Positions 25,892-33,620 of a stretch of 64,000 nucleotides of DNA are shown piece after piece. The notes under the pieces are model-generated. The model did no database searches. It was given only the letters and a program-made list of their open reading frames with translations, and had not been told where the DNA came from. The number at the start of each line of letters is the position of its first letter. The stretch's first letter is position 1. The translations under genes and the position numbers were made by a program. Source of the DNA: Verrucomicrobiales bacterium (lineage in GTDB: Bacteria > Verrucomicrobiota > Verrucomicrobiia > Verrucomicrobiales > DEV007); contig JARGNI010000004.1 in the NCBI GenBank assembly GCA_029213195.1, positions 1 to 64,000 on the forward strand, read 5' to 3'.

Positions 25892-25923
25892 CGAGCCATG
25901 ATGCAGCCTTCGGCTCGGGCTGC
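25892..25923 (-). promoter_or_regulatory. Two mutually exclusive hairpins upstream of kdsD
   Basis: On the minus strand GCAGCC/GGCTGC (25918-25923 with 25903-25908) and CGAGCC/GGCTCG (25912-25917 with 25892-25897) share the middle segment, so only one can form at a time. This is the geometry of an attenuator or a switching leader. It lies 67-98 bp upstream of the kdsD start, in a 156-bp gap that contains no supported gene. A dispersed repeat is an equally possible reading. Confidence 0.35.
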
Positions 25924-25981
25924 AGAACTGGGCCTCCTACCGTCGCAAGCAACCCTTTTCCTTGGTAGATCGTCTGCCGGA

Positions 25982-26653
25982 CTAGAGCTTTGTGATCGAG
26001 ATATTCCGGAAGCGATAGGTCTGACCCTTCTCCCCGTGATGCTGGATCCCCACCGGTCCGGACTGGTCGGTATCGTCCTCGATCTCCGTGGTGACGACTC
26101 CGTTGACCTCGATCTTGATGGAATTTCCTTTGGCCGTGATCCTGTAGGTATTCCAGCCGTTGCGCTTCAACGCGTCGCGGACCTCGGGCTTCTTGAAGTG
26201 GGCTTTGGACTCCTCTTCATGGGCAAGAAATTTCTCCTCCTTGGTCCGACCTTTCTGACTGGGCCAGATCCATCCGCGGCGTCCCTCGTCATAGAGACCG
26301 CCCGACCAGCGACGATCGGATCCGTCACACTCAGCCTGGTAGCCATAAACTTTTCCCGGCTCCACGTTCGCCCGGAACATCACTCCCGAGTTCGCCTTGC
26401 CTTCCGGGAGGTGAATGTCGACTTCGAGGATGAAGTCACCGAAAGACTCTTCCGTGACAAGAAAAAATTTCTTGTCGGCCGTGAGATGAATCTCCCCGTC
26501 GACGACCTTGGCATCCCCGTGCTTGTAGGGATTGGTCCAACCCGAGAGGTCCTTGCCATTGAAGAGAGCGACCTTTTCCCCCGCTGGCTTTTCAGCGAAG
26601 GCAACAGGGAGCAGGAGCGCGGTGGAAAGAAAGAGAGAGAAAAACAGTTTCAT
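25982..26653 (-). CDS. Secreted DUF1080 (3-keto-disaccharide hydrolase-like) protein
   Basis: 223 residues from the ATG at 26653, which starts a signal peptide (MKLFFSLFLSTALLLPVAFA). The whole mature chain is one concanavalin-like DUF1080 domain: VALFNGKDLSGW near the start, DGEIHLTADKKFFLV, FILEVDIHLPEGKANSGVMF, YGYQAECDGSDRRWSGGLYD, RNGWNTYRITAKGNSIKIEV, GPVGIQHHGEKGQTYRFRNI at the end. Some members hydrolyse 3-keto-glycosides; for most, including this one, the activity is inferred from the family. Periplasmic or surface location. The long upward frame to 27469 runs antisense through pepA and is rejected. It diverges from pepA across 211 bp. Confidence 0.93.
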   Translation of the reverse strand: MKLFFSLFLSTALLLPVAFAEKPAGEKVALFNGKDLSGWTNPYKHGDAKVVDGEIHLTADKKFFLVTEESFGDFILEVDIHLPEGKANSGVMFRANVEPGKVYGYQAECDGSDRRWSGGLYDEGRRGWIWPSQKGRTKEEKFLAHEEESKAHFKKPEVRDALKRNGWNTYRITAKGNSIKIEVNGVVTTEIEDDTDQSGPVGIQHHGEKGQTYRFRNISITKL

Positions 26654-26836
26654 AGATAGTGAGACGAACAGCTTACCTGATCGAGCGTTTCTTGCCGAAC
26701 CATTTCCACGGCAGAAAATTGCGCGAATCGGTGATGAACCAATGCCGAAAGTGATCCGAAACGTCGAATCAAAACTCCCACAACATTCCGGGACCTCATC
26801 AGGGACGAGACGCAGACTTTTCTTGTCAGCGAGATC

Positions 26837-26852
26837 TGCCAAGATGTTGGCA
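26837..26852 (+). promoter_or_regulatory. Palindrome TGCCAA-gatg-TTGGCA before pepA
   Basis: Perfect 6-base arms with a 4-base spacer, ending 12 bp before the pepA ATG. No Shine-Dalgarno purine run is seen between it and the ATG. It could be an operator or an mRNA hairpin that affects translation start. No experiment or repeat copy supports it. Confidence 0.3.
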
Positions 26853-26864
26853 CACTCACGCATC

Positions 26865-28322
26865 ATGAAAATCACCCGCAAAAAACTCTCCAGCTCTCTC
26901 TCCCCTACCGACCTGCTGATTGTCTTCGGACGAGAAGGCAAGAAGGCAAAGCTTCCGGCCGGGGTCGAAATTCCCGACCACGCGAGCGCGTCGTTCAGCG
27001 GAGAAGCCCGCGAAACCCGGCTCACCGACGCAACGAGCGGTCCGGCAAAGCGCGTCCTGATGATCGGTCTCGGGAACGATCGTGAACAGGACCTGGAGCG
27101 GGCCAGGCGCGGAGCGGCCATCGCAGTCAAGAAAGCCGAGAAGACCGGGGCGGCCTCGGCGACCTTCTGGATGGGACTTCCGACCGGAAAAAACGCAGCG
27201 GAGTTTGGCCAGGCCCTTTCCGAAGGAGCGGTGATGGGTTCGTATCGTCTCAGTGCATTCCAGAACGAATCAAAACCCGCGAACTTGAAACGCATTTCGA
27301 TCCATGGGGGCGCCGACTTGCACAAGGGCGCTCGTCGTGGCGAGATCATCGGAGGGGCCAACTGCCTCGCCCGCCGATTGCAGGACACTCCTGCCAACCA
27401 TATGCGACCGCGAGACATGGTCAGCGAAGCGCGCAAGATTGCCCGTGGAGGATCCAACCTCTCGATCAAGATTCACGATGAAAAGGCGATGAGGGAGCTG
27501 AAGATGGGGTCCCTGCTCTCGGTATCGCGAGGGTCCTCCGAACCCGCTTACCTGATTCACCTCATCTACAAGCCGGCCAAAAAGGCACGGCGCAAAGTCT
27601 GCCTGGTCGGCAAGGGGCTGACCTTCGACTCCGGTGGCATCAGCATCAAACCGTCCGCCAAAATGGACGAGATGAAGTACGACATGTCCGGGGGAGCCGC
27701 CGTGCTGGGAGCCTTCGCGGCACTGGCAAAGCTGGAGCCCGATGTCGAGGTGCATGGGTTGGTGCCGACCTCCGAGAACATGCCGGACGGCAAGGCGACC
27801 AAACCAGGCGATGTCGTGACCGCATGCAATGGCAAGACAATCGAGGTCCTCAACACCGACGCCGAAGGGCGGCTCATTCTCGCCGATGCCCTCGCTTACG
27901 CAGAAAAGAAGATCAAGCCGGATGCCATGATCGATCTCGCCACCCTCACCGGTGCCGTCGTCGTGGCACTCGGGCATGAACTTACTGGTGCCATGGGCAA
28001 CGATAAAAACCTGATCGAGGAACTGGTCACCAGCGGTGAGACCACGGGAGAGTTGGTCTGGCCCCTCCCCATCCTCGATGCCCATCGGAAAGCCATGAAA
28101 GGCACCATTGGGGATCTGCGCAACATGAGCACACCCGGCACCAACGCGGGATCTTCGGCCGGAGGAGCCTTTCTCGAGAATTTCGTCGGCGACGTGCCCT
28201 GGGTGCACCTCGATATTGCCGGAAGCGCGTGGGGTGCCACCGATCGGGACTACCAGGGTGGCAACGTCGGAACCGGTGTCGGCGTTCGCCTGCTCGTCGA
28301 CTACATCGAGAAGCAGGAATAG
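26865..28322 (+). CDS. pepA: Leucyl aminopeptidase (M17)
   Basis: 485 residues from the ATG at 26865; the extended frame to 26532 overlaps the divergent DUF1080 gene and is not used. N-terminal macro-like domain, then the M17 catalytic domain with all metal ligands: Lys250 and Asp255 in VGKGLTFDSGG, Lys262, Asp273, and the signature NTDAEGRLILADAL (330-343) with Asp332 and Glu334. C-terminal SAGGAFLENFVGDVPWVHLDIAG. Hexameric, two-zinc (or Mn) aminopeptidase that removes N-terminal Leu and similar residues in the cytoplasm; some homologues also bind DNA. It converges on the sialate esterase gene with 34 bp between. Confidence 0.97.
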   Translation: MKITRKKLSSSLSPTDLLIVFGREGKKAKLPAGVEIPDHASASFSGEARETRLTDATSGPAKRVLMIGLGNDREQDLERARRGAAIAVKKAEKTGAASATFWMGLPTGKNAAEFGQALSEGAVMGSYRLSAFQNESKPANLKRISIHGGADLHKGARRGEIIGGANCLARRLQDTPANHMRPRDMVSEARKIARGGSNLSIKIHDEKAMRELKMGSLLSVSRGSSEPAYLIHLIYKPAKKARRKVCLVGKGLTFDSGGISIKPSAKMDEMKYDMSGGAAVLGAFAALAKLEPDVEVHGLVPTSENMPDGKATKPGDVVTACNGKTIEVLNTDAEGRLILADALAYAEKKIKPDAMIDLATLTGAVVVALGHELTGAMGNDKNLIEELVTSGETTGELVWPLPILDAHRKAMKGTIGDLRNMSTPGTNAGSSAGGAFLENFVGDVPWVHLDIAGSAWGATDRDYQGGNVGTGVGVRLLVDYIEKQE

Positions 28323-28323
28323 C

Positions 28324-28347
28324 ACGGCAATCGTAAGTCTTTGCCGT
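28324..28347. terminator. Hairpin between convergent pepA and esterase genes
   Basis: ACGGCAA (28324-28330) pairs with TTGCCGT (28341-28347) across a 10-base loop, starting right after the pepA stop. No T-run follows on either strand, so it would be a weak or Rho-assisted bidirectional terminator. Confidence 0.35.
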
Positions 28348-28356
28348 TCGAAATCC

Positions 28357-29940
28357 TCACCAATCGTCCGTCCGAAACGGGCTCGCGGGCAAGCCTTCTC
28401 GATTGTAGAGGTTCGCGCCTTCGGGATTCCCGGAGAACGCGTAGCGGACCGCAACGGGATTCGGCACCTCGGGGCAGGAAACCACGACGCGGTCGCCGTC
28501 GATCACGGCGTCCGCCCAGTGGAATTTCTTGTCCTCACCGGCGATAGCAAAACGTTCCAACTTGCCGTCTTTGACTTCCTTGACCGGATCGAGACCAGCC
28601 TTCTTTCCGACGATGAGACCGCTGCCAGGGTGATCGAACTGGATCGTGACCTCGTTCCCCTCGACCGTGTAGTTGGCATAGAGGGGGCCCGAAGGGACGA
28701 TATCCTTGCCATAGTCCTTCGCCAACGCCCACTGGGCGAGGCGCTTGCCGACATCCTGCTTGTTCTTCGGGTGAATGTCGTTGGCCTCGCCGATGTCGAT
28801 GATCACGGCCATACCGGTGTTGGGGATGGCGAGGGACTGTTTCTGGGCATCCCGAATCCGGGCGTAACCATCGCCAGAGCCCGGCTGTTTCTGGTCCGGA
28901 CGAAAGTTGGCCAGCTGGACGTGGTAGAAGGGAAACTCCCCCTGCTCCCAGACCGATCGCCAACCGCCGATCAGGGCCCGCTTCTTGTGAAAGTAGCTCT
29001 CGCCTTCGCTCCCATTCGACTCGCCCTGATACCAGATCGCGCCCTTGATGCCATAGGGCACGAGGGGGTGAACGAGGCCGTTGTAGAGATGCGTCGGCTG
29101 ACCGGCATTCCCTTGAAAGACCGAAAAGTTGGGTGGAGTGGGCGGGTAATCACCGCTCTCCAGTTTTTGCTCGGCATCGGCAACCCAGGCTTTCGCCCTT
29201 TCGATGACCGCGGAAAACTGTTGCCGACCGGTTTCGCTGGTCGGATCCCTGGCCTCGATCGTCTTGAGAATTCCAGTCGCGAAATCTGCTCCCTCGTCCT
29301 TTTTGATCATCTCGAAGCCCACCGGTGGGGTCCACGGTTCGATTCGCGTACCTCCCCAGGAAGAATTGACGAGGCCGATCGGCACATCGAGTTGCTGGTG
29401 CAGCTCGCGCCCGAAGAAGTAGCCGACCGCCGTGAAATTCGAAACCGTTTCCGGGGAGCAGACCTGCCAGTTCGCATTGACGTCATCGACGGGAAAAGGC
29501 TGGGCCACGTTGGGGATCTTGATATGACGAATCAGTGGAAACTTCGCCGCTTTCGCTTCTTCCCCGGGCTGAGCGGCCTGGCGCACCGACCAAGCCATAT
29601 TCGATTGGCCCGAGCAGACCCAGACTTCGCCCACGAGGACATCCGCCAGGGTGATCGTATTGCTCCCGGTCACTACGAAGTCACGACCCTCGGCACTGGC
29701 CTCGAGGGCATCGAGAGACAGTTTCCAGGAACCTGCCTCATCAGCGGTGACCGACTTTTCCTGGCCCGCGAAAGAAACCGTGACCGATTTCCCCGGATCG
29801 GCCCAGCCCCACACCGGCAACGGCTGCCCCTGCTGGAGCACCATGTGATTTCCAAAGATCTTCGGAAGCCGCACATCAGCGGTGACCGACGAGACAAACA
29901 AAAGGGAAAAAGCGAACCAGCAGAAGAATCGGGATTTCAT
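28357..29940 (-). CDS. Secreted sialate O-acetylesterase-like protein (SASA/DUF303)
   Basis: 527 residues from the ATG at 29940, which starts a signal peptide (RFFCWFAFSLLFVSSVTA). After a beta-sandwich region (VRLPKIFGNHMVLQQGQPLP) the SGNH-like esterase begins at VGEVWVCSGQSNMAWSV with nucleophile Ser110. VNSSWGGTRIEPWTP and GAIWYQGESNGSEGE carry the oxyanion and Gln/Glu positions of the family, and a late DIHPKNKQDVGKRLA holds the catalytic Asp-x-x-His. Removes O-acetyl groups from sialic acid in founding members; in Verrucomicrobia these enzymes are thought to act on acetylated polysaccharides. It is followed on the same strand by nothing close; the gap upstream to dinB is 165 bp. Confidence 0.93.
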   Translation of the reverse strand: MKSRFFCWFAFSLLFVSSVTADVRLPKIFGNHMVLQQGQPLPVWGWADPGKSVTVSFAGQEKSVTADEAGSWKLSLDALEASAEGRDFVVTGSNTITLADVLVGEVWVCSGQSNMAWSVRQAAQPGEEAKAAKFPLIRHIKIPNVAQPFPVDDVNANWQVCSPETVSNFTAVGYFFGRELHQQLDVPIGLVNSSWGGTRIEPWTPPVGFEMIKKDEGADFATGILKTIEARDPTSETGRQQFSAVIERAKAWVADAEQKLESGDYPPTPPNFSVFQGNAGQPTHLYNGLVHPLVPYGIKGAIWYQGESNGSEGESYFHKKRALIGGWRSVWEQGEFPFYHVQLANFRPDQKQPGSGDGYARIRDAQKQSLAIPNTGMAVIIDIGEANDIHPKNKQDVGKRLAQWALAKDYGKDIVPSGPLYANYTVEGNEVTIQFDHPGSGLIVGKKAGLDPVKEVKDGKLERFAIAGEDKKFHWADAVIDGDRVVVSCPEVPNPVAVRYAFSGNPEGANLYNREGLPASPFRTDDW

Positions 29941-30105
29941 GCCGCTTTTGTAGCTCTCCCCAATAAAGACCACGAGAAGATTCTGTCCCGATTGACGGCA
30001 GCCGCTCGTTGCCGATTTTGTCTCAAGCAGGGTCATCGAAATTCCCGCCTGAGACTCTCTTTCCCCATGAGGAACCGGATGAACAATCGTCCCGACCCAT
30101 CCGGT

Positions 30106-31167
30106 TCAAAACATCTCTAGCTGCTCGACCCCATCGACCGCCAGCGGACGAAACCGGACCCCGGCTCCAATAAGCCGCACCGACTTCCCTTCCCCGCGTT
30201 CCCAGGCCTCGACGAGAAGTTCACGAAAGACTTCGGCATCGACATGATCACCCCCGCGCTGCGCGGAGGTGATCTGGAAATCCTCGAACTTCACCTTCAC
30301 GACGCACTCCCGGATCGTTCGGTCCTCGTGACGTCCCGAAAGGTCTTCCTGAAGCTCGACGATGAGCTTCTCCAGCTCCACCAACCCCTCGTCCACCGTG
30401 GTCAGATTCTCGCGAAAGGTCCGTTCGTTGCTGAGAGATTTTCGCTCCCGGTTCGGGTTCACGGGGCGCTCATCGATCCCGCGAGAGAGCCGGTAGAGGG
30501 AACGTCCAAACTTACCAAATCGCTGAACCAGTTCCACCTCGCTGCGCTGCCGCACCTCGCCACAGGTGCGCAGGCCTGCTTCGTGGAGACGTGCTGCGGT
30601 CCTCTTTCCCACCCCCCAGATCTTGTTCACAGGAAGGTCCGAGAGGAAATCATGGATCTCGTCTTCCCGAACCTCGAACTGCCCGTCGGGCTTCCTCCAG
30701 TCACTGGCGATCTTGGCGATGAACTTGTTCGGAGCAATCCCTGCCGAGGCGGCGAGCCCAGTCTCGATCCGAATTCGTTGGCGAATCTCCCACGCGATGG
30801 TCGACGCCTCGGAGCGAAGATGGGAAACATCGAGATAGGCCTCGTCGAGCGAAAGGGGTTCGATCAATTCGGTGAACTGAGCAAAGATCATTCGGATCCG
30901 CGCCGATTCCTTTCGGTAGAGATCAAAGCGTACCGGCAGGAGGATCAGGTCCGGGCAAAGATCACGAGCTTTGAAGGCAGGCATCGCCGAGCGACAGCCG
31001 AACTCGCGAGCCTCGTAGTTGCAGGTCGTCAGGACCCCTCGTCCACTGCTTCCCCCGACCGCGACGGGTTTGCCAGCCAGCTCGGGCTGCTCCCGAATCT
31101 CGATCGCCGCATAAAAGCAATCCATATCGACATGGATGATTTTGCGCTGCGTTTCGTTCTCTGACAT
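30106..31167 (-). CDS. dinB: DNA polymerase IV (Y-family)
   Basis: 353 residues, full length. Catalytic acids Asp14 and the motif SLDEAYLD (Asp108, Glu109) are in place, with HVDMDCFYAAIE at the N-terminus. Steric-gate Phe18 and the little-finger domain follow, preceded by the helix-hairpin-helix segment IWGVGKRTAARLHEAGL. The last residues VEQLEMF form the beta-clamp-binding motif. Translesion polymerase, error-prone, usually SOS-controlled. The divergent 120-bp region with the glycosyltransferase gene contains one 16-bp palindrome (31220-31235), a candidate operator; I do not see a consensus LexA box that I can name. Confidence 0.97.
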   Translation of the reverse strand: MSENETQRKIIHVDMDCFYAAIEIREQPELAGKPVAVGGSSGRGVLTTCNYEAREFGCRSAMPAFKARDLCPDLILLPVRFDLYRKESARIRMIFAQFTELIEPLSLDEAYLDVSHLRSEASTIAWEIRQRIRIETGLAASAGIAPNKFIAKIASDWRKPDGQFEVREDEIHDFLSDLPVNKIWGVGKRTAARLHEAGLRTCGEVRQRSEVELVQRFGKFGRSLYRLSRGIDERPVNPNRERKSLSNERTFRENLTTVDEGLVELEKLIVELQEDLSGRHEDRTIRECVVKVKFEDFQITSAQRGGDHVDAEVFRELLVEAWERGEGKSVRLIGAGVRFRPLAVDGVEQLEMF

Positions 31168-31219
31168 TCCGCGGAAAGATCGGGGAATTGACCCACGTTA
31201 TCTCTATCGAGTTTTCTAC

Positions 31220-31235
31220 CGTATCCTGTGATACG
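31220..31235. promoter_or_regulatory. Palindrome CGTATC-ctgt-GATACG between dinB and GT2
   Basis: Perfect 6-base arms with a 4-base spacer in the divergent region. Its size and spacing match a dimeric repressor site. It sits 53 bp from the dinB start and 53 bp from the glycosyltransferase start, so either gene could be controlled. No second copy was found by eye. Confidence 0.3.
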
Positions 31236-31287
31236 CACAACACTCCAGCTTTTGCTGCTTCCGTGTGGTATCCTACCTCAATCAACG

Positions 31288-32049
31288 ATGCCTGACTACG
31301 CTCTCATCATTCCTGCCTACAACGAGGAAACGCTGCTCGGTCAGACGATTGTGACCGCTCGCGAGGCGATGCGTTCGATCGAACTGGATGGAGAACTCAT
31401 CGTCGTCGACAACAATTCGACCGACCTTACTGACGAAGTGGCTCGCGAAGCCGGAGCCGATCAAGTGGTCTTCGAACCCCACAACCAGATTGCCCGAGCC
31501 CGCAACGCCGGTGCCGAATCCACCGATGCGAAGCAACTCGTCTTCGTCGACGCCGATACTTTGATCGAGGGGGAAACTCTGCAAATCGCGCTGAATCATC
31601 TCGCTTCGGGAAAGGTCGTTGCCGGTGGAGCCCGGATCGTCATGGATCAACCCGTCAGTCGCATCGTCCGCTGGCTCCTCGACAACTGGAATGCGGTCGC
31701 GAAACGATTTGCCTACGCGGGCGGGAGTTTCTTCTTCTGTCGACGAGACGCCTTCGATGAAGTAGGCGGGTTCGACGAATCGGTCTACGCTGGTGAAGAA
31801 GTCTGGCTGGCCAAGCGAGTCAAGAAATGGGGTCGCAAGCGGAAGATGCGATTCGAGTTGATCGCAGATCCTCCCGTCCTCACTTCGGGAAGGAAATCGG
31901 ACTGGTTCTCAACCTGGGATTTCGTCAGGCAGCTTGCTTTCATCTTTCTTCTCCCCGGAGCGACCAGGAATCGCAAGCTCTGCTCTCTCTGGTATCATCG
32001 ACCGCACGAAGAGATCGATCCGAAGGCACCCAACCCTGTTGAGGCCTAG
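31288..32049 (+). CDS. Family 2 glycosyltransferase
   Basis: 253 residues from the ATG at 31288. GT-A fold: ALIIPAYNEETLLGQTI, LIVVDNNSTDLTDEVA, the metal-binding VDAD (Asp88, Asp90) and the acceptor-side GGFDESVYAGEEVWLAKR with ED-like acids. A basic tail with RKLCSLWYH follows; a hydrophobic stretch (LAFIFLLPGA) near 215-225 may touch the membrane. The protein transfers a sugar from a nucleotide donor; donor and acceptor are unknown. No polysaccharide cluster surrounds it. A short upstream frame to 31228 is rejected because it crosses the palindrome and has no homology. Confidence 0.9.
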   Translation: MPDYALIIPAYNEETLLGQTIVTAREAMRSIELDGELIVVDNNSTDLTDEVAREAGADQVVFEPHNQIARARNAGAESTDAKQLVFVDADTLIEGETLQIALNHLASGKVVAGGARIVMDQPVSRIVRWLLDNWNAVAKRFAYAGGSFFFCRRDAFDEVGGFDESVYAGEEVWLAKRVKKWGRKRKMRFELIADPPVLTSGRKSDWFSTWDFVRQLAFIFLLPGATRNRKLCSLWYHRPHEEIDPKAPNPVEA

Positions 32050-32327
32050 ACCATACCCTCTTGTGAATGGAATTGGAGAAGGTTCTCCGGGGGACCTGAG
32101 GAGAAGGAGCTATTCGCTCTTCACCTTCCGCAAGCCCCTGCTCGGCGGACATCGAGGACGATGTCCCTCCATCTTGTGGGTGAGAAATCGGAAGAGGGGT
32201 TCTCCTCCAGTCTCATTCACCTCCACCTGCCCCTATTGATCCAGGTGATTCTCCGGCTTCGCGAAGATTGTGTCGCTATGAAGTAAAATCCTGACAACAG
32301 TAAAAAAAGAAAGCTTCCGAATTGCTC
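32050..32327. repeat. 278-bp spacer with a dispersed palindromic repeat
   Basis: No supported gene. Between 32147 and 32166 lies GGACATCG-agga-CGATGTCC, a perfect 8-base palindrome. Flanking bases (ttcacc upstream, gagaaatcg downstream) also match the copy at 43743-43762, so the repeat unit is about 80 bp. A smaller inverted repeat GGAGAA-gg-TTCTCC sits at 32075-32088. The T/A content of the last 40 bp could hold the HlyD operon 3-prime end, but no clear terminator is present. Confidence 0.6.
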
Positions 32328-33587
32328 CTACCTCCCCTCGATCCTCACCCCGTCCGCGACCCGGTCACCGGGATGGAGAATCACCTGGTCGCCTTCGTCG
32401 AGTCCCTCGGTGATCTCGGCTTCGATCCCATTGTCCTGCGCCCGGGTGACGGGCGTCAAAACAGCTCGTCCCTCGACGACCCGATAGACGGCCCAGCCTC
32501 CGTCCGCTTCATTGCGAAAGAGGGAGCCGGAGGGAGCCTTGATCGCATCGTCCTTCTTCCAGACGACAACCTGCGCCTCCACCCGATAGCCATCTCCAAG
32601 CAAAGCCCTCCCCGCAGGGATCTCGGGATCAAGGGTTTCCATTTCGTCGCCTCCTTTCGCGAAGTCGGCATAGACCCAGACGCGCTGTTCATCGACCCCG
32701 AGCGCAGAGACCTTCGTGAAGGCCGAAGGTTCGACCCGCCGAATGTGAGCGTTCAAGACTCCATTTCCTCCCCAGTTCACGAGTCGAACCGGCTGTCCCG
32801 GCTGAATCTTTACAGCATCCTCGGAAAGGACATCGATGCGAACCTCCAGATCTTCCGGGTCACCGATCTCGAGAATTCCACTCGCCGCGGTCAGCATCGT
32901 CGAACTCTCCTGGAAGCGCCGCAGGACCACTCCGTCGATGGGAGACCGAATCTTGAATTCGCGACCGGACAGAGTCTCGTCGCTGCCAAGGCTCCGTGAG
33001 TGGACCAGCGCCGCTTCGGCCTGATCCATCTCGAAGCGGGCCACGTCCTCGGACGACTGCGCAGCGGTGAGGCTTCCGAGGGCAACGCGAAGGGCATGGC
33101 GAGTGTCTTCAAACATGGGCGGAGAGATACTGCCTTTCTCGAGGAGCCTGCGATCACGCTCGACATAGCGCTCCGCCTTCTCCGCCTCCGCCCTGGCAAT
33201 CTCAACCTGGCTCAGGGTCCTCTTGTGAGCGGCTTCGGCAGCCTTGAGTCGGGCTTCCGCTTCCGCTCGAGAGCGGGCATCGAGCAGTCCGGGTTCTCCA
33301 GGATCGATCGCGGCAAGGACCTGCCCCTCCGAAATGATATCGCCCGGCTCGAGCTCGACTCGAATCAAGCGACCGCCGAGTGGGGCCGAGATCAGGTAGG
33401 GCTCGCGGATCCGGGTTTCCCCATCCTCGTCGACGGTCACCTCGAGCAGTCCCCGCGTGATTTCAGCGAGATCCACCTCCACGGCCTTGGGGCGAAAGCC
33501 AAGCCAGACGAGAAGAAGGAGCCCCCCGACGAGTGCAATCCAGCGAATTCGTTTTCGGAGGTGACGGGGTTGGGATGGGGCAGTCAT
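32328..33587 (-). CDS. HlyD-family periplasmic adaptor of ABC exporter
   Basis: 419 residues, with a cytoplasmic basic tip, a single transmembrane helix (WIALVGGLLLLVWLGF, about 16-31) and a periplasmic part. Biotinyl-lipoyl-like pieces LISAPLGGRLIRVELEPGDI and FKIRSPIDGVVLRRFQESST flank a long coiled-coil rich in Ala/Glu/Arg (about 105-190). Membrane-fusion protein that links an inner-membrane transporter to an outer-membrane channel. It is the third gene of an operon read leftward: ATPase (35991-36713), permease (33621-35984), adaptor, with 33 bp before it. No TolC-like gene is in the window. The set resembles DevBCA/MacAB exporters of lipids, peptides or glycolipids; the cargo is unknown. 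Confidence 0.93.
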   Translation of the reverse strand: MTAPSQPRHLRKRIRWIALVGGLLLLVWLGFRPKAVEVDLAEITRGLLEVTVDEDGETRIREPYLISAPLGGRLIRVELEPGDIISEGQVLAAIDPGEPGLLDARSRAEAEARLKAAEAAHKRTLSQVEIARAEAEKAERYVERDRRLLEKGSISPPMFEDTRHALRVALGSLTAAQSSEDVARFEMDQAEAALVHSRSLGSDETLSGREFKIRSPIDGVVLRRFQESSTMLTAASGILEIGDPEDLEVRIDVLSEDAVKIQPGQPVRLVNWGGNGVLNAHIRRVEPSAFTKVSALGVDEQRVWVYADFAKGGDEMETLDPEIPAGRALLGDGYRVEAQVVVWKKDDAIKAPSGSLFRNEADGGWAVYRVVEGRAVLTPVTRAQDNGIEAEITEGLDEGDQVILHPGDRVADGVRIEGR

Positions 33588-33620
33588 GATGAGATTGCTT
33601 TGAAAAATGGCACAGGCGGG

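Noticed and set aside
28216-30120. 634-codon open frame opposite the sialate esterase
   Set aside because: Shadow; it also overlaps the pepA end and no motif is present.
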